Positions 10,031-22,000 of a stretch of 64,000 nt of DNA are shown one piece after another; position 1 is the stretch's first letter, and each line of letters starts with the position of its first letter. This DNA comes from Girardinichthys multiradiatus (Eukaryota; Chordata; Actinopteri; Cyprinodontiformes; Goodeidae): contig NC_061802.1 in the NCBI RefSeq assembly GCF_021462225.1, positions 4,235,859 through 4,299,858 of the forward strand. The letters run 5' to 3'. The notes under the pieces are model-generated. The model did no database searches. It was not told the DNA's origin and was given only the letters and a program-made list of their open reading frames with translations. Made by a program: the position numbers and the translations under genes.

Positions 10031-13000
10031 CTGAAAGAGATCTAAACGTTAATCTGTCATGCTGACATACAGCAAACTCCCTGCAAACAGCCAGAGTTTA
10101 GGACAGAGAACACTCATGTTTTAGAAATAAACGGTGTCTGTTTAGTGAAGAATACACACGGCTGCATCAGACAATAAATCATACCAGTGCAAAACTATGT
10201 TTAGCAGCATGAGGGTGATGTACAGTTAGGCTACACAAACCTCTGTCATTGCTGTTGCCTTAATGTCATGAAAATTGAAATTGTTGGGTACTGATTTGAC
10301 AGGACCGAAGACACATGGGTGGAAAAACCTCTGAAATGTCAAATGTTTTAGACAGCTGTGATTAACCTAGGATTTATATTAGGTTTTATACTTGACCACA
10401 AACAGTATAGACTGAAGCAACCCAGCAAAGCTCCCACCCTCCAACCACCCCCACTGCTGGTTCTGAATAAATTATTTTGGATTTCAAAAGATGAACTTTT
10501 TAAAAACTGAGCGATTGGCCTATAGACAGCACAATTGGTACTTTATTTTTAAATGCAACATTGCTAAATTAAATTACTCGTTGAGAATAAATAATGCAAA
10601 AAAAAAAAAAACTGTTTATCAATGCTGAATTATTTGGAAAAATGTTCCCTCTGTGCCAGTGTGTTACATCCGATACAAATTGGGTTATATGTACACTCAG
10701 TCCGGCGCTAAAGTGGAAGGTACTGATATTCTGCTGACTGGCAGAAGTCAGCCATTCAGAATAAAGTGGACTTTTAGGGAAGAAACTCTTAAAGGCAGGG
10801 GCAAAAACAAAATGTGTCTTTTACAGATAAAGAACGGAATGCTTAATATTCAAAAAATGAAGTTTCCTGTTGTTATTTACATCAGGAAACTACAAGATAA
10901 TAATCATACAGTGAGTAAAAAGGTGAGAAAGTCCAAACAAGTGGATTTTAAAGTTAGTGAAACTGTTTCATGTTGTCAATATTTTATGTTAAGCAGATCT
11001 AGCTGTAGTAAAGATAAGTACATCTGAAATAATTACAGTGAAGAAAATATAATTTGGGGTTTAGACTATTAATACATGCCCTGTGACGGCTTGGTGACCT
11101 GTCCAGGGTGAACCCCGCCTCCTGCCCATAGACTGCTGGAAATAGGCACCAGCTTCCCCGCGACCCACTATGGAAGAACAGGTAGAAAATGACTGACTGA
11201 CTGACCGACTATTAATGCAAAAGAGTGTTGTATTTCATTGGTAGATGACATTTGGAATGCGTAAATATATTAAATACCTAATTAGATTAACAGAAATAAG
11301 CACCAGGTACCACTTCAGTTAATATTGATCATTGTTGTTACAATAAACATGCTTAATCTTTTTATTTCTCTATTTGCAGAAAGGTCTGTGTAACTGAGTA
11401 AGTTTACAGCAGCTGCTCTTGTTCCAGAAAAAGAAAAAGTGTATTTTCTGTTGTTATTTTTGATAAAAAGAAGGAAAACCTTTGGTGATGAATGCAGATG
11501 ATAGACCTATTAAAGAGATGAAGCTTCATGATCAACTGGTAGGTCAGCTGATTGACTGTGGTCCCCCATAATGCAGTGTGCTTGGAGACAAAGACTGACC
11601 AGCTGAGTTTTTAGTTAGCTTAGGCTGTATTCAATTTTTCTTGAAAGTCACAAGTCAGAGCTGGGAATGATGTCCCATCTGAACGAGTGTGCACTTGTTG
11701 CAAATTGGAAACACTGGAATTTGCTTTTTTTGATGGAGCTAATCCGGCCTGCACTTTATCAAGTCCCCAGATACTCCAAAGCTCAGTCATCCACCTATTC
11801 ATACACACTTTCACGCACTGACAGTGGTAGACTACCCTGTAGCCACAGCTGCCCTGGGGCGCCACAGTTCCTTCTTTGTGCTGTGGTAAGGCTAAATATT
11901 TAGGGAAGTAAAGTTGAGTAAACTGTTTGGGATTAAGATCTGTGAAAAATTACTGCATGAGAAATAGTTTCACACCTGATAAATACCGAGATGTTGAACA
12001 TTATAGCGGGACAAATATAACTGGTGTGTGCCTCTTAAACATCCAGGTCAGAGGGAATTATTGGAGTACTTGAATCATGGGAACATAGTCTACATACTCT
12101 TGTATACATCCAGGTCAGAGGGCGGTGAAACATCTGTTATTAAACTTGAAATTAGCTTGACATTTTATTACAAATTATTCAGTTATGGCTGACAAAAAAT
12201 ATTTTTTGATAAACTTGTCAGCTTTGATTTTTATTTAAATTAAATAATTGAGTCTTGATTGATAAACTGTCCAATTATTCCTTTGGTCGAGGTTCAATAA
12301 GACACTGTACTGCATCAGTGTTCACTCATCTAACTTTAGACACATAAATGTTAACATCTTTAAATCTTTTCTGTTCCTGTTAAGAATAACCAAGACTCTT
12401 TGACTCACTCCCTTTTATGATCGCTGGCCTGTGGGAAATCAAGAATGAATTCTGGTTTTACTGGAAAACGTTCTGTCCAGGTCAAGTAGATCCTGGTAAC
12501 ATCCAGAAAACAACACCAGCTGTATTTTCTCACAAAGGATGAATCTCTAAAATTCAGAAGGGAAACGATCCAACTAGTTTAACAAGCTAAGCAGAGTGAC
12601 TCACAATGAGCCGCTCTTGAATTAATGTTAAACTTAGAAGCTCAGTGCTTTAGGTAGGTGAGAAAAATCTGAAAGTCTCAAATCAAAATCTCTAATATGT
12701 GAATTTAACCATGGTTTTGGTTTTTCTTTTATTTAAAAGGCTTGGCGTCTGCCAACTTAAGTTATTGCAATAAAATAAAAACACTGTATTTCCAAAAGCA
12801 TTCACGTGTCTTCTTTCAATCATTCATGAATCCAATCTTATTTCATAGGATTTATTACGATGTCTATCCACCCTCTGAATTACAAAAGTCGAACTGTTCT
12901 GGAAAAAGCTTTCCACAAGGTTTCTGAGTGTGCTTCTCGGATTTTTTAAGTATTCTTTTAGAAGCGCATTAGTGAGGTCAGACACTGACGTTGGATGAGA

Positions 13001-16000
13001 AGGTCTTTTCATGACAAACATGTTCTGTTGGGTTGAGGTCAGGACCCTGTGTAGGCCAATCAAGTTATTCATCTACAGGTCCTTCTCAAAATATTAGCAT
13101 ATTGTGATAAAGTTCATTATTTTCCATAATGTCATGATGAAAATTTTACATTCATATATTTTAGATTCATTGCACACTAACTGAAATATTTCAGGTCTTT
13201 TATTGTCTTAATATGGATGATTTTGGCATACAGCTCATGAAAACCCAAAATTCCTATCTCACAAAATTAGCATATCATTAAAAGGGTCTCTAAACGAGCT
13301 ATGAACCTAATCATCTGAATCAACGAGTTAACTCTAAACACCTGCAAAAGATTCCTGAGGCCTTTAAAACTCCCAGCCTGGTTCATCACTCAAAACCCCA
13401 ATCATGGGTAAGACTGCCGACCTGACTGCTGTCCAGAAGGCCACTATTGACACCCTCAAGCAAGAGGGTAAGACACAGAAAGAAATTTCTGAATGAATAG
13501 GCTGTTCCCAGAGTGCCGTATCAAGGCACCTCAGTGGGAAGTCTGTGGGAAGGAAAAAGTGTGGCAGAAAACGCTGCACAACGAGAAGAGGTGACCGGAC
13601 CCTGAGGAAGATTGTGGAGAAGGGCCGATTCCAGACCTTGGGGGACCGGCGGAAGCAGTGGACCGAGTCTGGAGTAGAAACATCCAGAGCCACCGTGCAC
13701 AGGCGTGTGCAGGAAATGGGCTACAGGTGCCGCATACCCCAGGTCAAGCCACTTTTGAACCAGAAACAGCGGCAGAAGCGCCTGACCTGGGCTACAGAGA
13801 AGCAGCACTGGACTGTTGCTCAGTGGTCCAAAGTACTTTTTTCGGATGAAAGCAAATTCTGCAGGTCATTCGGAAATCAAGGTGCCAGAGTCTGGAGGAA
13901 GACTGGGGAGAAGGAAATGCCAGAAGTCCAGTGTCAAGTACCCACAGTCAGTGATGGTCTGGGGTGCCGTGTCAGCTGCTGGTGTTGGTCCACTGTGTTT
14001 TATCAAGGGCAGGGTCAATGCAGCTAGCTATCAGGAGATTTTGGAGCACTTCATGCTTCCATCTGCTGAAAAGCTTTATGGAGATGAAGATTTCATTTTT
14101 CAGCACGACCTGGCACCTGCTCACAGTGCCAAAACCACTGGTAAATGGTTTACTGACCATGGTATCACTGTGCTCAATTGGCCTGCCAACTCTCCTGACC
14201 TGAACCCCATAGAGAATCTGTGGGATATTGTGAAGAGAACATTGAGAGACTCAAGACCCAACACTCTGGATGAGCTAAAGGCCGCTATTGAAGCATCCTG
14301 GGCCTCCATAAGACCTCAGCAGTGCCACAGGCTGATTGCCTCCATGCCACGCCGCATTGAAGCAGTTATTTCTGCCAAAGGATTCCCGACCAAGTATTGA
14401 GTGCATAACTGTACATGATTATTTGAAGGTTGACGTTTTTTGTATTAAAAACACTTTTCTTTTATTGGTCGGATGAAATATGCTAATTCTGTGAGATAGG
14501 AATTTTGGGTTTTCATGAGCTGTATGCCAAAATCATCCGTATTAAGACAATAAAAGACCTGAAATATTTCAGTTAGTGTGCAATGAATCTAAAATATATG
14601 AATGTTAAATTTTCATCATGACATTATGGAAAATAATGAACTTTATCACAATATGCTAATATTTTGAGAAGGACCTGTAATTTGCTCAGCTAAATCTTTA
14701 TGGACCTTTTCATGTGCACTGGTGTGCAGTCATGTTGGTACAGATAAGGATCATTCCCAAACTGCTCCCACAACATTGGGAACCTTAGCAGTTCTTATCG
14801 TTGGAACTAAGGGGTCTGAGGCCAGCTGCTGACAAAGAGTCATCCCTCCCTCTGCACCAAACTTTACACCTGACATAATGCACTCAGGTAAGAGCCCTTC
14901 TCGTTTGCAGTATAGTTGGTAAGCCCACTTCATGAAGCTCTGTACACACTGTTGTTGAACCAAACAGGAAGCCACCTACAGTTGGGAGGTCTGTAGCTAG
15001 TGACACAGCAGAGAAAAGTGACCTCTGCACATTATGCACCTCAGCCTACAACTCTACGGCTGAGTTGCTGTTGTTCTTAATCACTTCCACTTTGTTATAA
15101 TACCACCAACAGTTAACTATAAAGTAAAGAATTTCATTACTGGACTTCTTACTCATGGTACCACGCTGGAATTCACTGAGCTCCTTAGACCCACCCTTTC
15201 TTTCACAAAGAATGGGTTGGTCCTTGATTTTCTACACCTGTAGCCACAGAAGTGACTCCTGAATTCAAACGTAAATTGTTGGCAGTTGTTGGGTTAGTTG
15301 CTGGGGATGTGACCATGATTTTGTTTGATAAAACGGGTTCTTATTTCGAAACATTACGGACTGAAAGTTTGTTGGATGAGCTTGTTGCTTTATTGATGTG
15401 TCTGACAGGATGTTGGACAAACCAAATCTGAGTCCCGTTTGAATCTTCAGAAATGTCTGCAGGTTTTCCTAAAGACCATTATCATAGTTTGCCTTTTTGT
15501 TCTGGCTGCGTTCTGCAGGTTGATCTACTCCAGCTGTACTTCATTAGTCTCAGTTTATAAACTCCCCAAGCTCTTTTTTATCATCTTTGGAGACTTTGTT
15601 TATTGCTCTGTCAAGTCTTGGTAAATAAAGCTGTTCTTGCATTCATCCTATTTGCTTCCCAGACATGGCCCCTTATCCTTACTTTACAGGAGGGCATCCC
15701 ATTCAGCATTTACACATTGTTTTGTTTGGCCCAAATTCAACTGTTTTTTTTTTTAAATGACTCCATTGAATTGTGGCAAAAGACCTCAACTGAGGATTTT
15801 TTTGCACCTTATGTTAGCTGCATGAATCAGTGCTACCCTTAAATATACGGCCGAAAAGGAAATCTTGCTGTTGAAGATCCTCCCGTTACTCAGTTTATCA
15901 CCTACCTGGATGGCTGACAGAGGCGATATGATTGGGTGTCAAAGGGTCTGTCAGTGGTGGGGAAAATATCTCCATCAGTTCATTACTTGAAGAGGTCTGC

Positions 16001-19000
16001 AGACAGAAACACAAAAAAATACAGTTTAATGTCTAAACTATAATTACCATTCTAGAAAATGTGGATTTTTTGCTTCTGTTGTTGATGCCCAGAACATCAC
16101 ATTATGGGTTTTAGGTTTTATGTACCTGGTTTGTTAGTCCTGATGATGAGACAGGTGGTGGACTAAACACATTCTCAAGAGCTGCCCCCTAAAATAGGAC
16201 AGGAAATATTTTACCTTAATCTTATATTTACCGTCAGGGGGATTCTTAATGTGCTTTTTTACCATCGCTGGGGAGGCCAAATCTTTATTCAGCACCACCA
16301 AAGAACTGTCCTGGCAAAAAAGAAGGCAATAAACAAACAAACAATCACACACAAACTGACAGTCGTGTATGAGATTATGCCTGACTTGGGTTTTCACAGG
16401 TTGATGAGAGGTCTCCTGCTCCACGCGCTGACAAACCTCCAAGATGTCCAAAAGGATCGGATCTGCCTGGAACAGATAAAACACAACAAATAAAATCACT
16501 GTGGGATGTTTCAGTCAATGAAACAGAGTTAGAGATGCAGTCATCTAGTGTTTTGGTAACATATTTGGACATGCAGAGTGTCATATCAATTTTAAAAATA
16601 CTGAAAATTAAATACTGAGGATAAATAAACAACACAAAATTAATACAGGACATTAAACTTTTTTCTGTAACATTAAATAAAAAAAATGCAATTTCTGGTG
16701 GAAAATAAGTACATTTATAATTTAGTTGGAAAACAATCCCTGGAATGATCTTTCTGTTGCAGATTGGCAGGTTTGAGCCGCCTGCAATGTCTTTTATTAC
16801 ATTTATGGTGAGTGAAACAGACACGGCACTATTCAATACTTGAAAAGTCGATAGAGATTGTTGGGACCACAGTCATGGTTACAACGTCAAAGGCCAGTAC
16901 AGACTTTTCTGGAAGTTTCAAAATAAATTGCATTAACCTACTTCCGGCACAGCCAGGAAACGGGGTAAATGCGGACTTCCTGTGACGTCACTGTCCAAAT
17001 AAAAGCACCGCTCTTGCTACATCCTGCCTCTACCATCCAGACTCCGCTGCGAGGCTGGCAGGAGAGACAGTGTGCTGATGTCTCTTTGCTGGCAAACAGA
17101 CATAACTCTTCAACTGGATCCGAAAGTGCCATACGATCATCAATCATATGCATTGAGTTAAGTACGAATGAATCACTATTTGTGTATCCGGTATTCATTC
17201 ATGAACGGGAATTAAGGTACAATCGTGGCTTGACTTTTCTCTCTGAGGTTTACAGAGATTAACTGTTTCTAGAGAGTTCCCAGCATGACGCCGAGTGGAG
17301 CAGTTTCCCAAAGCAAGGACAACGGACGCATCACCATGGTTACGGCCGTTAACGTGCAGTTTGGTCAGCGGTCGACAGCTACAGATTAGCTGAAGCTAAC
17401 CCTTTTGTTCACAGAGCTTTCTTCAAACTTCGTCGTCGCCCGGACAATTCCTCCTCAGCACGGTTCACATACGAGGTTAGGGTTTGGACAGAGATATTTA
17501 GGGTGAAATGATCTGAACGTTTTTTATTTTATACCTCGGTGTTCACCTGGACAACAGACTAGAGTGGAGATGCAACTGTGAATCCATCTACAAGAAGGGA
17601 CATAGCAGACTGTACTTCTTGACAACAAGCTAATAAACAAGGCTGGTTCTGTTCTGGGGACTCCTCCGAAACCTCTGGAGATCATTGTGGAAAGAAGGAT
17701 TCTTCATAAAATGAAGAACATTATGGAGAACCCTGAGCATCCTCTTCATGAGACTGTCCTACAACAACAGAGTGTCTTCAGTCAGAGGCTTCTTCAGATC
17801 TGCTGTAAGACGGAGCGCTACAGGAGATCCTTCCTGCCCACAGATATCAGCATCTACAACGGCTCTTTGAGGAGACCTTCATAATGAGCTATAACAACAT
17901 TTAATTTCCCTTTGGGATGAATAAAGTATTTTTGAATTGAATTGAATTGATGAAGTTTGGTTTTGTTTGTGTTGAACTCTGCTATCTTAGTGCTAGCAGG
18001 CTATCTGCAGCACGTGTTCAGGTTGTGTTCTGTGTTTGTGTGTTTTTAAAGTTAAGACAAATTTATTTAAAGGGTTATTTTAAACACAAAAGATTGATCA
18101 TAACGCGCCGTCCGCGTTTACGCATTTTAACCCTTTTATTGACGGTATTTTACAGGTGTGTGTTTGATTCTGGTGCTAAGCTATCAGCTTCTTTTGTTAG
18201 CTTAACTGCTAACAGCTAAGAACACGTGCTTGCTGCTAAATAATATTTACCCAGAAAGGTTGCTAGTTTTCAATCCAGTAAATAATAGTTCCCTAAACAT
18301 TATTTTTCTAATCTTGATAACTAAGTAAACACCATTAAGCCCCATTTCTCCAGAGAGATTTGGCTCTTTTCCAAAAATGTCCTTAAATATTTTACTATTT
18401 CCTTAAATATTATTTTAATAACCGCAGTTTGTGAGACACCATTGAGATTTAGTCATTCAGAAGGTTGGTTTTATTCAGCAGATCATTATTTAAAACATTA
18501 TTTTATTAAAATAATATTTTATCTGATCTTGCATTGTGAAAGGTTGTCTAAACGTTTGCTGATTATTTTCTAAGTTAGTTCCAAGACTAACTTCCCGTCA
18601 CTTCCAGATCCTTCAAGATAATCCTTGGTTCTTAAACATAAACATTGCATGGTAATGTTGCATCACTCTTTTTGGTCATGATTTCTAATCATCTTTAATC
18701 AACTTGTTTATATTGTACGTAGCCCATTAGTCTTTATTCTTTAATTCTGCTTGGTAGATTAGTTGGATTGTTTTAGCATAGTACAGAGTTTATTGATTAA
18801 AATATGTTTGACTTTGAGTTGACTTATTTTTGTTAATAAATTCTTGTATTTTAAGAAATTGTGTGAATTCATTCCATATATGTGCAGAGTTCATGCTGTT
18901 CAATAATGTTAGAGCTCGTCTCACACCTTTCGATTTTGTCCTAATACCATCGCCTTACTGGGCTGGTATTCACGGGACAACCCTTAACAGACCCAAATAT

Positions 19001-22000
19001 TATTTGATAAAATATTAAGGTATTAATATTAAATATTAAATAATACATTCAGATTCATAGTCACAACAAGATTCTGATCCCTTTACCTGTCTGCATGAAG
19101 AGATCACAATGAAGACAAGTATGTAGTGAGTTGAATCAAATCACTTCTGGAGGAGCCAAAAGAGGGTGAGTGTAAAATTTTGCAATCATTCAACTGCTAA
19201 ATTGAATAATTACAAAATATTGCAATTATTTCCACTATTTTTTTTTTTTTTTTTTTTTTTATTAAAAGACTTTGTCTAGACTGCAGGGAGTGATCAGATT
19301 TCTTTGGGTCAAAAAATTCCATATTTCACGTGCCTACGATTTCATAGCATGAACATAGCAAGTGTTGAGGGAATTAAGATTGTACTCAAATAAGAGGGGA
19401 GTTCACCCAATAAAGCTTTGTACATAAACACACACCAGTGTCATTGTTTTCTTAGGCTTAAACGGGTCAGATTATAAAGTACACAGTGATGTTTGCTGTG
19501 CAATTAATTTAATATAATGAGAATTATATGTATTTTACACAATATACTTTATTGCATAAAGCGGTGATACATTGAGCCTAAGTGCAGAGGAAGCAGCATG
19601 CATATAAAAATCACTATAATCAAGAACGTAGCCTGAAGAGATTTTTTCCTGACCGAATAAATAAAACAGACCCTTTTTCTGAAGTAAAAGTCCAGTTTAA
19701 CCTTTAACATTTCTTTAAATACTTAATATGCACTTTGAAAGTGAGGTATCCTCCAGCTAAATACACAAATATTTTGTAGGATAATAACATCTGAGTAAGC
19801 TCTCCTTCTAAGGTGGGAATACCAACATGGTCTTAAAATAGAGATTTTGTTCAGGATAAAATGTATTTAGCTTTTTTTACATTTAGAACCTATTATAAGT
19901 CATACTGTGATACCTGCAACAGCTGAAAGGCAGTTCAAAGCTCACTAGTAGCCTGCTTCAAAGTTAAGTAAAGAACTGCGTTATCTGCATAAAGCTGCAC
20001 TTTATTTTTAGACACACTCTTCCAAATGTTATTAATAGAAAAACAAGTAAATGGTAATGAAAAACAAAACAGGGCCTAAGATTGAGCCTTGGGGGTCAAG
20101 GTAATGTTGAAGCCAGCCTAAAGCCCCATTTCTCAAACCAATTACCATGTCTGTTTGACCAAAGCTCAGAATCAACAGAATCAAACCAGCACGATGACGT
20201 TCTCGTCATCTGCTCGTCATCTTCACATCAGCATTTTTAAAAGAGGCTTGCTCTGTTTTAACCTGAGACATTGGGTTTGGTGTGCTCCTGGCTGCTATAG
20301 TGAGAGTGAACACTATGGTAAGATATAACGAGCTGACCAAGGTCTTCAGAATTGTAGTAGATTGTAGCAGCCTATAAATCTGATTAGGGATTTAAAGAGG
20401 TCACAAAATAATTTGAAATTAGCCATTCTATTGTATGGAAATTAGTCTTCAAAGAACCCATTGTGCTGGTGAGAAATGCTAGTGGACTAAAACAGGTTGT
20501 GGACAAAGCTTAGTAAATACATAAAACTGTCAGCAGGTTTCATACAGTAACTGCAAGTCAGGCATTTTCCAATACAATTAAATGTGTTGGTGTTTTTCTC
20601 TGTTTCTACACTTTTTCTCACCTAAATTACTACAAATCTAGCTGCACAATAAAAGTTGGAAAAGCTGATCTTTTGTTTGATCTTTTTTTAATGAAAACCA
20701 AAATGCTTTCAGTCTACAACAAAAGTAAATGAATGGCTCTGTTTCATTACGAAGTAGATTGTATTTATTGTATTTGCAAACTTGTTTTACTACATAATCT
20801 TGTTGATTGTGTTATTAAACCTACATCATGGTAATGTGGAAGAGAAAATAAAATCACCAGAGTTATAAAGCAATCTTAGTCACATGTTCTGAAGACAGCT
20901 CATGTGTTCTTCAGTAATAACACAGAGTGTCTTCACCTGGGTGGCTGTCTTGATGTAGAAGAGAATGTATGCATCTTCATGTTTATAGATGTAGGCCAGA
21001 GCTCTGGGGTCAGACTTGTCCTTTGTCACTGAACTGATCCTGGTTCTGTCTTGGTCATGAAGAACAATCTGAAAAACAAAATAATACAGAGAATTAGGAC
21101 CATGTTCAGCTTCAGAACTAAGCATGGTAAGCAGGAAGTTCTAGTCTGTACAAAAAAAAAAAAGACAGGTCACTGGTAAAAACCTTAGTTAGGTCAAATG
21201 CTGGGTTTGTGAACCTCAATTGTTAGCATTTATTTACTTGATCATTGATTAATGGATATAAAGCAAACAGAGAGATGGTCAGAAGAAAAATGCAGCGTGT
21301 CTGCCTAGAAACATATTATTGTTAGTTTTGGTTAAAGTTACCGATGTTTGTTCACTGCAGTCAAGTAGACTGCATAAGGATTGGAAGATGCTTCATAATC
21401 TTTACTCTCAAAAGCATTTGTGTGCCATTAATCTGACCTGTGTCAAATATTTAAACCAACCAAAAGGAAACCTGGAAATGGTTCAAACTGAGAGGAGAAA
21501 AGGCAGACCATTAAATATGTTGTGTTGTTTCAGCCATCTAGAGAGTGTGGTGGTTCAGTTTGAAATGGTTAACTCACCCCGGTCCTCTCATCCAAAATCT
21601 TTAAGCCACCAGAGGAAATTTTCAGCCAAATTCTCATCTTGTGCTTTCCCTGTCTTCTTGCTGCTACCTCAAAACCCTTTAACACAAGCACATAAAAACA
21701 ATGCATCTGCAAATCAAGTAGCAGGACTTAGCAGTAAATAAGAAAAAAAAGGAGACCTGGGTAGTGTCATGATGTGAGAGGGTTGTGCTCTATTACATAA
21801 ATAAGTTCACGTTTGACTAACTGAAACACTCCTGGTTAGTCACTTAGACGTGACTTTCAGTTTTATTTTGTAAAATCTACATCTTTCTAAATTTTTGTTG
21901 GTGTTGCTTCTTATCTTAAATCTGTTGTGCTAATTACTTGGATCTGTGTAAAGGATCGCTATTTTTACTGCTTTTGTGTTGCTTAATCATTGTATTTGCT

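Larger units (their letters stand above)
12345..15270 (-). mobile_element. Fossil Tc1-like element with flank, split by a younger element
   Basis: The parts 12785-13073 and 14680-15270 together read as a degenerate minus-strand Tc1 transposase gene. Landmarks are GGGTTGAGGTCAGGACCCTG, GTGCACTGGTGTGCAGTCAT, GGCTGAGTTGCTGTTGTTCT and ACCACGCTGGAATTCACTGA, all familiar from fish Tc1 families. Stop codons and indels destroy the frame. The intact younger element 13076-14677 interrupts it exactly between two matching halves. The left flank 12345-12780 is repeated, with divergence, at about 26015-26470, so the duplicated unit is larger than the transposon. Confidence 0.7.

Noticed and set aside
16227..16232. 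Alternative donor GTAAAT in the Dab-like exon 16215-16310
   Set aside because: Using it gives an in-frame stop in the next exon, whereas the downstream donor at 16213-16214 keeps phase 0.
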